Shown here piece after piece: positions 6,753 through 13,791 of a stretch of 17,775 bases of DNA (the first letter of the stretch is position 1; each line of letters starts with the position of its first letter). A program made the translations under genes and the position numbers. Location of the stretch: contig CAMLEL010000007.1 of the NCBI GenBank assembly GCA_946478935.1, forward strand, positions 1 through 17,775. The letters are read 5' to 3'. Source of the stretch: an uncultured Armatimonadota bacterium. GTDB lineage: Bacteria > Armatimonadota > Fimbriimonadia > Fimbriimonadales > Fimbriimonadaceae. The notes beneath the pieces were generated by a model. The model was not told the origin of the DNA. It ran no database searches and saw nothing but the letters and a program-made list of their open reading frames with translations.

Positions 6753-6782
6753 AAAAAAAGGCGGCGAGTGACTCGCCGCCTT
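6753..6782 (-). terminator. Rho-independent terminator
   Basis: Read on the minus strand, an 11-base perfect stem (6782-6772 with 6768-6758, core GGCGGCGAG) with a three-base loop is followed by seven T (6759-6753). It sits 17 bases after the stop of the gene at 6800-7297 and separates it from the regulator operon promoter. Confidence 0.85.
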
Positions 6783-6799
6783 CGTTGCCGAGGTAGACG

Positions 6800-7297
6800 C
6801 TATATCCCCAGCCGGTCCCCTAACCAATTGAACGCTGATTCGAGCGCCGATGGTTGTCTGAAATCTTGAATTTGGACATGCGCCCAATCCGTGCCAGAAT
6901 CGGCTCGAACCATCATGCGGGCGCCCACTCGGGTGAGTCTTCCGGGGCGCACCGTGATCGATTGCTCTGGAAACTCTGAGATCATCACGCGCCCATGACG
7001 CGTCTGCGGCACGACGAGATACGGGCCATCCTCATCACGGCGTTCGATCGCGATTGGTATCTCCCGCTTCACCTTTGCAACAACTGTCTCCCAGTTGTTC
7101 GGAACATTGATGAACGTTTCAGTTGCGGTCAGCCCAGCCAATTTGGCGACGGACTTGCCTGTGTAGATGGTCTCGCCGTTTTGAAAGACAGAGCCTCCCG
7201 GCATGCCACTTTGCCCTAACCGAAGCAAGCCTATCGCAGCCAGAGTCGTGACTCCGATTGCCACCCCTATTCCTCGAGCTTTTCCATTTGTCTTCAC
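6800..7297 (-). CDS. Membrane-anchored protein of unknown function, 165 residues
   Basis: GTG 7297 is taken as start because GAGG lies five bases upstream and the product then begins MKTNGKARG, followed by a hydrophobic segment (IGVAIGVTTLAAIGLL, about 11-26): a signal anchor. The longer in-frame extension up to 7588 runs antisense to the esterase and is rejected. The exported part is about 135 residues, begins with a Gly/Ser linker, and contains GETIYTGKSVAKLAGL, NNWETVVAKVKREI and a beta-rich C-terminal half ending FNWLGDRLGI. No family is recognised. It is downstream of the esterase on the same strand, 82 bases away, and ends at a strong terminator, so the two may form one transcript. Confidence 0.65.
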   Translation of the reverse strand: MKTNGKARGIGVAIGVTTLAAIGLLRLGQSGMPGGSVFQNGETIYTGKSVAKLAGLTATETFINVPNNWETVVAKVKREIPIAIERRDEDGPYLVVPQTRHGRVMISEFPEQSITVRPGRLTRVGARMMVRADSGTDWAHVQIQDFRQPSALESAFNWLGDRLGI

Positions 7298-7379
7298 GAC
7301 GACCTCATTGTAACTTGGATTTCTAGAATTGGGACGTATTTCTGCACGAATTTCGTTCTGAGTGCAAATTTCAAGATAA

Positions 7380-8009
7380 CTATGCCCGATTGGGATGGTT
7401 GCGCACCTGGCGATCCAACCAGTTCGAGCCATCGGAAAGCACATCCAGGGAGATTTCGTGAGCCATGGGATAAGCATGAAACTCAACCTCAATACCTGCT
7501 TCGCGCAGGCGACTCGCTGATTCCTCCCCAAATTCGAACGGCACCACCGGATCCAAGCGTCCGTGAGCTCCAAAGATCGGAATGCCAACTGGACCCTGCG
7601 CTTCGAAACAGGGCAGCCATCCTCCGCTAAGCACCATCGCTCCTTGAATCAGCGTCGCGTGCTCAAGTGCGACGCCCAAAGTCATCATTGCTCCTTGGCT
7701 GAAACCACCCAGCCAGATGGGACCCTCCACTTTCTCCAAAAATTCGACAAGCCCCGCGAGACTTTCTCGAGCTTGGGCTCCATCCACAGTTATCCCGGTC
7801 TCCAAAAACCGTGTATCGAACCAGGCATACCCTCCCCATTCGCACGTTCGAGGAGCCCTTGGGCAAACGATTCGCAAGCCGGCCGGCAAGTATGGGACCA
7901 AACCCATCAAATCATATTCGTCTGCCCCCAATCCATGAAGCAGCACAAGCGTTCCTTGAACGCCAGCATTGGGAACCGACTCAGTAAAAACCAAAGACAC
8001 GATCGCCAT
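7380..8009 (-). CDS. Carboxylesterase / phospholipase-type alpha/beta hydrolase
   Basis: 209 residues, the typical length of the small carboxylesterase family that includes YpfH and acyl-protein thioesterases. The fold landmarks are all present: oxyanion LHGLG at 24-28, the family block CPRAP at about 49-53, the nucleophile elbow GFSQG with Ser104, Asp153 in GRLDPVVP, and His184 in YPMAHEIS, forming a complete Ser-Asp-His triad. It should hydrolyse short or medium acyl esters in the cytoplasm; no signal peptide is present. ATG 8009 has no strong ribosome site. It is divergent from the diguanylate cyclase across about 90 bases. Confidence 0.88.
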   Translation of the reverse strand: MAIVSLVFTESVPNAGVQGTLVLLHGLGADEYDLMGLVPYLPAGLRIVCPRAPRTCEWGGYAWFDTRFLETGITVDGAQARESLAGLVEFLEKVEGPIWLGGFSQGAMMTLGVALEHATLIQGAMVLSGGWLPCFEAQGPVGIPIFGAHGRLDPVVPFEFGEESASRLREAGIEVEFHAYPMAHEISLDVLSDGSNWLDRQVRNHPNRA

Positions 8010-8099
8010 TTTGAGCGCATCTTCGGCTTCGTGTAGATGATCCTGTTAATTTTACGGGGCAATTTTTAGATTTGGACCCTGCGAAACCTAAAGCTTTCT

Positions 8100-9056
8100 G
8101 TGAACTTGACGATGATTAATAACGTGGGAGATTTTACGTTTGATATGAAAGAGAGCTATCGGAGGTTGAGCCTAGATTTGCGGGATCGCCTTTGTGACGC
8201 CTTATTGTGGGTCAAGGACGGCTACCTTCACGCGCCCACCGTGCGCGCGACCGTAGATTCGATCCTCTTGCTCGGGCTGTTGGTCGGCATCGATTATGTC
8301 TTGGGACATCCGATCGGACTTCGCATGGTATACATCCTGCCCATCTGGCTGGCCGCCAAGCGCGGGGGCCGATTGGCAGGCTATGTAAACGTTGCGGCGA
8401 CGGGCGCTGCATTGACCTATATGGACACAGCCTACAACCGATTTACGCCAGCCGAGATCGCTATCAATTCGATCCTTTGCTTTGTTGTTCTTGTGGGACT
8501 CATGGCGTTCATCGAGCACTTTGAGAGCAGACTGCGCAAGTATGCAAATCTGGCAAAGCGCGATGCCCTGACTCAATCACTGAACCGGCTGGGTCTGGAC
8601 GAATATGTTCCTCGAGCCATCGAGCGTGCGCTTGCTGCCGCTCAGCCGCTCACGATCGCGATGATCGACTGCGACAAGTTCAAAGAGTTGAACGACGAGC
8701 ATGGCCACGAATATGGTGACCACGTCCTCAAAACCCTGGCCCGAATGTTGAGAAGGTATTCGCAGGGCGGAATCGTGGCTCGCAACGGTGGTGACGAGTT
8801 CGTGCTTGTACTCCCCGGAAAGACTCCGACGGACGCGCGGGTCATCCTCAACAAGGTGAACTGGAAGTTCCGCGAAGCTACCGTCTTGGCCGATCGTTGT
8901 GCCAGCTTCAGCTATGGCATCTCGCGCATCGGCGCGGATGGCACCACGCTGCGAGATTTGATGGTCGCTGCGGATAAGGACATGTACTTGAATAAGGCGG
9001 CGAAACAAGGATCGGCGGTGATTGTCTCAAAGGATTTTTCTCGGCGGACCGCTTAG
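8100..9056 (+). CDS. Membrane diguanylate cyclase (GGDEF)
   Basis: 318 residues from GTG 8100; ATG 8112 or ATG 8145 would give 314 or 303, and no start has a convincing ribosome site. The N-terminal half has about four membrane helices (roughly 50-72, 75-90, 95-108, 118-140) in a compact, unnamed sensor. The C-terminal half is a GGDEF domain: DALTQSLNRLGLDEY, the metal-binding IDCDKFKELNDEHGHEYGD, and an intact NGGDEF signature (GGDEF at 230-234), so it should make c-di-GMP from GTP. The inhibitory I-site RxxD is absent; that position reads SQGG. The stop overlaps that of the convergent acylphosphatase. Confidence 0.9.
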   Translation: MNLTMINNVGDFTFDMKESYRRLSLDLRDRLCDALLWVKDGYLHAPTVRATVDSILLLGLLVGIDYVLGHPIGLRMVYILPIWLAAKRGGRLAGYVNVAATGAALTYMDTAYNRFTPAEIAINSILCFVVLVGLMAFIEHFESRLRKYANLAKRDALTQSLNRLGLDEYVPRAIERALAAAQPLTIAMIDCDKFKELNDEHGHEYGDHVLKTLARMLRRYSQGGIVARNGGDEFVLVLPGKTPTDARVILNKVNWKFREATVLADRCASFSYGISRIGADGTTLRDLMVAADKDMYLNKAAKQGSAVIVSKDFSRRTA

Positions 9057-9066
9057 ACGGTCCGTC
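9043..9066. terminator. Hairpin centred on overlapping stop codons
   Basis: GGCGGACCG (9043-9051) pairs with CGGTCCGTC (9058-9066) over nine bases with one G-T wobble. The six-base loop contains TTAG, the bases shared by the stop codons of the converging genes. No clear T-run on either side, so it may act as a bidirectional block. Confidence 0.45.
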
Positions 9067-9325
9067 TGATTTCGAACCCTGGAGCCAAGTTTAAGTATTC
9101 GCGCGGCCGAACGTCCACGTTTGAGACCGACCCCGGGCCGGCCCACAGTTCCTTCTCAAACTGAGCCATCGGCTCTTGTGCGCCTTGGGCAACTAGTTCC
9201 ACGGCACCGGAGTGAGTGTTCCAAACGGCTCCCTGCACACCCAGGTCCTCCCCGAGGCGCTTTACGAATAATCGAAAGCCGACACCTTGCACGACGCCAC
9301 GGACTTCAGCTTCGATCGTTACCAT
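9053..9325 (-). CDS. Acylphosphatase
   Basis: 90 residues, the standard length. Acylphosphatases hydrolyse carboxyl-phosphate bonds in small acyl phosphates. The signature VRGVVQGVGFRLFV at 8-21 carries the phosphate-binding loop and catalytic Arg18, and GAVWNTHSGAVEL at about 32-44 carries the catalytic Asn. Both active-site residues are present. The gene starts six bases after the stop of the serine hydrolase, with AGG upstream of the ATG, so the two are probably co-transcribed. The stop overlaps the diguanylate cyclase stop. Confidence 0.92.
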   Translation of the reverse strand: MVTIEAEVRGVVQGVGFRLFVKRLGEDLGVQGAVWNTHSGAVELVAQGAQEPMAQFEKELWAGPGSVSNVDVRPREYLNLAPGFEIRRTV

Positions 9326-9331
9326 GCTTGC

Positions 9332-10342
9332 CTAGGACTCAGGTTCAATCTCATCGGTTCGCCATTCTGTTCTCACAGGCTTGGAAACGGCCTTCAAGAG
9401 GGATTCGGCGACAAACGGTATCAACTTGGGTTCGTTGCTCTGATCTTTGGTAAAGATTGACAGAACGTACTCTTCACCACTTGGCACCTGGACCCACGCG
9501 ATATCCAACCGCGAATTGCTTGTGTACCCCGCCTTTGACCACAGCTTGCTTCCACTTGGCAGCGCTGCCCCGATGAAGGCGCGCGACTGGTAGTCGGCAT
9601 CTTTGGAGTCCGCGGGGATTTTGCGGCTCAGCAGGCTGTTCATCCACTCGTTCCTCGATTGGGTCGCAATTTTGCCAAGAGCGATCAAGCCCATCATGTG
9701 CACTCCTGACCTGGCCGTCAGTGAATTCCGGTGCTCGAAGTTTGGTCCATAACCTTGGCGCTCACGTCCATACGGCCCTTCGTTCCAAGTCTTCTGATTG
9801 GCGTTGATTCCCTTGAAACCCAAGCCATTCAGCCATCTATTGACCGCATTGCGCTTATTCATCCAGTCCTGCAATTGCCGTGCCGGCAATTCCGGACCGC
9901 CCGTCGTACCAGTTACCGCGTCCAAAATGAGAGCGGTGGCATCATTCGTCGAGTCGACGATCATATCGCGAAATCCACGCTCGAGTTCGGGAGTCATGCT
10001 GAGCTTCTTTGCATCCAAGAGATGCGCGCCATAAGCCAAATAGAACAGCTTTACCGTGCTCGCCGGATAGTAGGCACGGTCCCCCTGCATATTCCCGTAG
10101 TTGATCTCGCCTTTAGCTCGATGGATCTCGCCGAATCCAATGGCAAGCTGTTCACCGGTAACCTTGGGAAACTCCTTTCGCGCCTGAGCGTGGACATCTG
10201 CGCAGATGCGATCGAGAGCAGAACTGGGAACCAACACTTCAGCAGCCAGGGCGATTAGGACAGCCATCATCGCTCCAGTTTTACCGCGAATCAGCAACCT
10301 GATGGCAGGATTCTCCGTAACGGTTGTTGAACCTGTAGACAC
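9332..10342 (-). CDS. Beta-lactamase-fold serine hydrolase (class A / D-Ala-D-Ala peptidase-like), exported
   Basis: Up to 336 residues from GTG 10342. A later ATG pair at 10270/10267 follows GGAG and would give about 312; this start is uncertain because the divergent gene begins three bases away. A hydrophobic segment (MMAVLIALAAEVLV, 25-38) preceded by R/K acts as a signal peptide or anchor. Motifs: STVK with Ser95 and Lys98 (SXXK), STN at 131-133 (the SDN box), and KAG at 270-272 in place of KTG. The order and spacing fit the class A beta-lactamase family, but the Glu166 omega-loop pattern cannot be identified. A peptidase or esterase role is as likely as antibiotic resistance. Its likely operon partner is acylphosphatase. 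Confidence 0.75.
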   Translation of the reverse strand: MSTGSTTVTENPAIRLLIRGKTGAMMAVLIALAAEVLVPSSALDRICADVHAQARKEFPKVTGEQLAIGFGEIHRAKGEINYGNMQGDRAYYPASTVKLFYLAYGAHLLDAKKLSMTPELERGFRDMIVDSTNDATALILDAVTGTTGGPELPARQLQDWMNKRNAVNRWLNGLGFKGINANQKTWNEGPYGRERQGYGPNFEHRNSLTARSGVHMMGLIALGKIATQSRNEWMNSLLSRKIPADSKDADYQSRAFIGAALPSGSKLWSKAGYTSNSRLDIAWVQVPSGEEYVLSIFTKDQSNEPKLIPFVAESLLKAVSKPVRTEWRTDEIEPES

Positions 10343-10345
10343 CAG

Positions 10346-11068
10346 ATGATCGAGTTCTTAGTAGCACCGCCCAACATTCCTTTCACCATCGCGCTCTGCG
10401 TGATGGGTGGGATCGCGTTGCTTGAACTCATCTCGATGCTTTTGGGTTTCGCCCTCTCGCATGCCGTAGATTCGTCCTTACCGGGCTTGGATCACGACGT
10501 GGACGTGGGGCTCGATCTGAACCACGACGGTCACATCAGTGGCGGTGAGCACTTCCTGGGTTGGCTCCATGTTGGCCAAGTTCCGATCCTCATCCTCTTC
10601 CTTCTTCTGCTCCTCGGGTTTGGGCTGGGAGGCGTACTCACTCAGTGGTCAGCGCTGAATCTGACCGGAAATACGCTTCATCTTGGACTGGCCGTTCCGA
10701 TCGCCTTGGGGCTCGGACTGCTCGGCATTCGAGTCTTCGGTGGAGCTGCTAGGCGTGTGATCTTGAAAGATGAAACGACCGCCGTGTCTGCTGAGAGTCT
10801 CGTGGGCTATTCCGCAGTGATCACGCTCGGTTTGACGCGCCGTGGCACTCCTACTCAAGCCAAGCTCAAAGATGGTCACGGCCAGAATCACTACGTTTTA
10901 GTAGAACCGCTAAACGACGATTCTGTATTTCATCCTGGCGATTCCGTTCTCCTGGTGGAGAGAGTGGGCCATAAGTATCTCGTCATCGAGGATAGCGTCG
11001 ATGCACTCCTCTCGTTCGGGGCGACTCCCCCATCGGCGGAGGACCGCCAACCCAAGACAAATGCCTAA
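10346..11068 (+). CDS. yqiJ: YqiJ-like membrane protein with NfeD-type OB fold, flotillin partner
   Basis: 240 residues. Layout follows the YqiJ (OB-fold membrane protein) family: an N-terminal helix (IPFTIALCVMGGIALLELI, 11-30), an acidic loop (45-70), helices at about 79-100 and 112-131, then a cytoplasmic OB domain (153-215) with GQNHYVLVEP and GDSVLLVERVGHKYLVIE. These proteins accompany flotillins in membrane microdomains. The loop between the first helices holds an exact EF-hand motif at 57-68 (DLNHDGHISGGE). ATG 10346 lies three bases from the opposing GTG and lacks a clear ribosome site. It overlaps the flotillin gene by eight bases. Confidence 0.82.
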   Translation: MIEFLVAPPNIPFTIALCVMGGIALLELISMLLGFALSHAVDSSLPGLDHDVDVGLDLNHDGHISGGEHFLGWLHVGQVPILILFLLLLLGFGLGGVLTQWSALNLTGNTLHLGLAVPIALGLGLLGIRVFGGAARRVILKDETTAVSAESLVGYSAVITLGLTRRGTPTQAKLKDGHGQNHYVLVEPLNDDSVFHPGDSVLLVERVGHKYLVIEDSVDALLSFGATPPSAEDRQPKTNA

Positions 11069-12836
11069 TCCCTCTACCATGCAGATGATCGGCCTGATCG
11101 CAGGCTCAATCGTCGTCTTTATCTTTTTGTTTGCCTTGATCCTGTCACGGCTGTACCGTCGATCTTCAAAGGAAGTTTCGTTCGTGCGTACAGGCTTAGG
11201 GGGTCAAAAGGTTGTGATGAACGGAGGCGCCACCTGTCTGCCGGTCTTCCAGGACATCATCCGAGTCAACATGAACACCCTCCGTTTGGAGGTAGCTCGA
11301 GGCGGAGAATCCAGCCTCATCACCAAAGACCGCGTTCGGGTGGATGTCCAAGCGGAGTTCTACGTGCGGGTCAAGCCCACCGAAGAAGCCATCGGCGACG
11401 CGGCACAGACCTTGGGTCATCGCACCATGGAGCCGGTGCTGCTGAAGGAGTTGGTCGAAGGTAAGTTCGTCGACGCTCTGCGCGCAGTTGCCGCCGAAAT
11501 GACGATGGAGGAACTTCACGAACAGCGCGTGAACTTCGTCCAGCGAGTGCAAACCACGGTTTCAGAAGACATTCTCAAGAACGGTCTGGAACTTGAATCG
11601 GTATCGCTTACCAGCCTCAACCAGACGAGCATCGAATTCTTCAACCCGCAAAACGCATTCGACGCTCAAGGATTGGCCAAGATCACCGAAACCATCGAAG
11701 CCAAGCGAAAGCAGCGAAACGATATCGAGCAGGAAACTCGAATTCTCATCCAGATGAAGAATTTGGAAGCGGAGCAGAAATCGCTTGCCCTGACCCGAGA
11801 GGAGCAGTACGCCAAGCTTGAGCAGGAGCGAGAAATCTCCATCCGCAAAGCCGCCCAAGCCGCCGAAATTGCCAAGGAGCAGTCGGCTCGTGAGCAAGAA
11901 GCCAAACAGGCGCAAATCTTGGCCAGTCAACAGGTGCAGCAGTCTGAAATCCTGTCCCAGCGTCAGATCGAAGGGGATCGTATCGCCAACGAACAGCAGA
12001 TCAAGGAATTGGACGTTCTGCGACAGAAGGCCATCGAAGCTGCCGAAATTGAGAAGCTCAAAGCCGTCGAGCTCGCCGAGCAAGAGAGAGCCATCGCCAT
12101 TGCAGAGAAGTCAAGAGCCAAGTCGGAAGCCGAAGCTCTTGCGGCTGTGGCCCGAGCCGAAGCCGTACAGGCCGATGAACGCGTCATTACGGTCCGCGAG
12201 CGAGAAGTTGCAGAACGAAAGAAGACCATCGAACTGGTCCAAGCAAGCGAAGAAGCCGAGCGAGACGCAATCCGAATCACGGTTGCCGCTCAAGCGGAGA
12301 AGAAAGCGAGCGAAGATCGCGCGTCTGCCGTCAAAATTGCCGCCGAAGCTGATGCTGAAAAGGCCAGAATCGCGGCCCTTGCCGCGTCGGATTCGGAGAA
12401 ACTCCGTGCCGAAGCTCAACAGAAGGTATACGAAGTCGAGGCCGTCGGTAAGCGCAATATCAACGAGGCCGAGAACCTCCTCAGCACTCAGATGATCGAA
12501 GCCAAAATCAAGCAACTGCTCATCGAAAACTTGCCCAATATCATTAGGGAAAGTGTCAAACCGATGGAACAGATTGAGGGAATCAAGATCATTCAGGTCG
12601 AAGGACTCGGTGGAGGCGCGCCTTCGGGCAGTTCCCACTCGAGCGATGGCAGTCTTGCCGACCAATTGGTCAATAGCGCCCTTCGCTACCGAGGTCAGGC
12701 GCCGCTGGTCGACTCCCTCATGGAGGAGATTGGTTTGAAGGGTGGCTCATTGGGAGCGCTGACTCAAGCAATCTCCCCTGAAGGAAACGGCAAGAAGGAT
12801 CACAAGCCGGTTCCTACAGACAAGCCAGCCAACTAA
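11061..12836 (+). CDS. yqiK: Flotillin / YqiK-family SPFH protein
   Basis: 591 residues from ATG 11061, which overlaps the yqiJ-like stop (ATGCCTAA); the longer frame to 11001 is a shadow. One N-terminal membrane helix (about 9-29) anchors the protein. The SPFH/band-7 domain spans about 38-225 (SFVRTGLGGQKVVMNGG, RVRVDVQAEFYVRV, MTMEELHEQR). A very long Ala/Glu/Lys/Gln coiled coil covers about 230-500 and contains the AEAEA-rich repeats typical of flotillins. The C-terminal part (IKQLLIENLPNIIRESVKPMEQIEGIKIIQV) is the conserved oligomerisation region, then a Gly/Ser linker and tail. Known role: oligomeric scaffold of membrane microdomains, partnered by YqiJ. The stop overlaps the convergent gene. 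Confidence 0.92.
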   Translation: MPNPSTMQMIGLIAGSIVVFIFLFALILSRLYRRSSKEVSFVRTGLGGQKVVMNGGATCLPVFQDIIRVNMNTLRLEVARGGESSLITKDRVRVDVQAEFYVRVKPTEEAIGDAAQTLGHRTMEPVLLKELVEGKFVDALRAVAAEMTMEELHEQRVNFVQRVQTTVSEDILKNGLELESVSLTSLNQTSIEFFNPQNAFDAQGLAKITETIEAKRKQRNDIEQETRILIQMKNLEAEQKSLALTREEQYAKLEQEREISIRKAAQAAEIAKEQSAREQEAKQAQILASQQVQQSEILSQRQIEGDRIANEQQIKELDVLRQKAIEAAEIEKLKAVELAEQERAIAIAEKSRAKSEAEALAAVARAEAVQADERVITVREREVAERKKTIELVQASEEAERDAIRITVAAQAEKKASEDRASAVKIAAEADAEKARIAALAASDSEKLRAEAQQKVYEVEAVGKRNINEAENLLSTQMIEAKIKQLLIENLPNIIRESVKPMEQIEGIKIIQVEGLGGGAPSGSSHSSDGSLADQLVNSALRYRGQAPLVDSLMEEIGLKGGSLGALTQAISPEGNGKKDHKPVPTDKPAN

Positions 12837-13234
12837 GCCGTTCCGACGATCGCTGCCCCATACAGTCCGAGCCCGCGAGCACAAGCGCGGGCTTGGGCGC
12901 ATTCCACTTTCAAGTGAGGATAGATGAGCTCCGCATCGACGATATCTCCTTCGTGAATGAGCGCTTCAAATAGCGCGCTCAGACGCTGGGCGCCAAGCGC
13001 TTCACAATGATCTTTGGCTTCTTGAGCCAATTGGCTGAGTACGGACTGGTCTTCCTCTCGAATGGCCCGTTCAACCTCGGGCAAGATACTCTGAATTCGC
13101 CCAAACGACGTCGCCACCGCAATCCTGATTCGTTCAAGCTCGGAGCGCGTTGATCCACCAAGGCGATTTGAGTCCAGCGTTGGCAAATCGCGCCATTTTC
13201 TCCAAGATTGCTCCACCTTTCTTCCAATGATCAT
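12833..13234 (-). CDS. HPt-like four-helix protein lacking the phospho-histidine
   Basis: 133 residues from ATG 13234; GTG 13216 with GGAAG upstream is an alternative. All-helical and hydrophilic, no signal peptide. Residues 70-82 (AQEAKDHCEALGA) align without gaps to the HPt core A-H-x-L-K-G-x-x-x-x-L-G-A, followed by RLSALFEALIHEGD, which matches the usual helix after the active site. The position of the phosphorylated histidine is Gln71. If the assignment is right it is a pseudo-HPt domain, perhaps a binding or scaffold module; otherwise it is an unrelated helical bundle. No kinase or response regulator gene is next to it. The stop overlaps the flotillin stop (12833-12836). Confidence 0.6.
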   Translation of the reverse strand: MIIGRKVEQSWRKWRDLPTLDSNRLGGSTRSELERIRIAVATSFGRIQSILPEVERAIREEDQSVLSQLAQEAKDHCEALGAQRLSALFEALIHEGDIVDAELIYPHLKVECAQARACARGLGLYGAAIVGTA

Positions 13235-13344
13235 AACAATTTTGTCGGCACCATCGCTAAACCGACAGCGAAATCCTTGGTGTCACGACCCAGAATCATA
13301 GGCCTTGGGCCCAACGATGCGGCCTTAACCGCAAGGATGGACAC
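13231..13344 (-). CDS. Possible 37-residue micro-ORF coupled to the HPt-like gene
   Basis: GTG 13344 opens a 37-residue frame (begins MSILAVKAASLG, ends MVPTKLL) whose TGA overlaps the next ATG as ATGA (13234-13231). It fills the gap upstream. Against it: weak ribosome site, no recognised family, and short enough to occur by chance. Confidence 0.22.
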   Translation of the reverse strand: MSILAVKAASLGPRPMILGRDTKDFAVGLAMVPTKLL

Positions 13345-13358
13345 CTGTATTCGTGCGG

Positions 13359-13364
13359 TAAACT
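13359..13364 (+). promoter_or_regulatory. Possible -10 box for a near-leaderless lipoprotein transcript
   Basis: TAAACT ends six bases before the GTG start at 13371, where transcription would begin at or beside the start codon. No good -35 box and no clear ribosome site are visible, so support is thin. Confidence 0.22.
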
Positions 13365-13370
13365 GGGATT

Positions 13371-13763
13371 GTGTTGGGGCGAGTCAAGCTGGCCATTCTT
13401 TGGGTCGGCCTATTAATGGTTGGTTGCGCTTCGCAACCGACTGAGATTACGGAACAAAGCGGACGCCCGGCGGTCGGTGCAATCCGTGCGGGAACTTGGC
13501 AAGGTTCTAAAGGCGAGGCTCAGATCACTTTGAGCCTGTCGAACGCGGGCAAGTTCCAAGTCGTTTTCAAAGGTGGAAAGTACCGGTCCGTAGTGAAAGG
13601 CAAAGCCGCGATCAAAGGCGAAAAGTTGGTGCTGACTGCCACAGATTTCGAGGGTCGAGCGCCGCAGACTCCTCAAGAGAAAAAACCGATCGAGTTCGGC
13701 ATTGGCGTTGATTGGCAGACCATTGTCTCACCGGAAGGTATGCGCCTGAGTCGCAAAATCTAA
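13371..13763 (+). CDS. Small lipoprotein, unknown function, 130 residues
   Basis: From GTG 13371 the product begins MLGRVKLAILWVGLLMVGC, a lipoprotein signal with a basic n-region, hydrophobic core and lipobox MVGC (Cys19). After a polar linker rich in Ser, Thr and Gln, the mature part (about 37-130) is beta-rich: GTWQGSKGEAQITLSLSNAG, FQVVFKGGKYRSVVKGKAAI, EKLVLTATDFEG. The alternation suggests a small sandwich or barrel of the type seen in extracytoplasmic lipoproteins, but no named family is recognised. It converges on the aldehyde dehydrogenase, 28 bases away. Confidence 0.7.
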   Translation: MLGRVKLAILWVGLLMVGCASQPTEITEQSGRPAVGAIRAGTWQGSKGEAQITLSLSNAGKFQVVFKGGKYRSVVKGKAAIKGEKLVLTATDFEGRAPQTPQEKKPIEFGIGVDWQTIVSPEGMRLSRKI

Positions 13764-13791
13764 ACCGTCCAACCGAATAACGCTTCTAGCG

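Noticed and set aside
7298..7588. 97-residue extension of the membrane-anchored protein at 6800-7297
   Set aside because: Mostly overlaps the esterase in another frame, low-complexity composition, and a good ribosome site supports GTG 7297.
11562..12083. 173-residue reverse frame rich in Leu, Gly and Phe
   Set aside because: Antisense image of the flotillin coiled coil, whose Glu/Lys/Ala codons read as Leu/Phe in reverse; a second such frame lies at 12111-12665.
13305..13314. 10-base palindrome TTGGGCCCAA
   Set aside because: Short, isolated and not placed at a recognisable promoter; could be chance.
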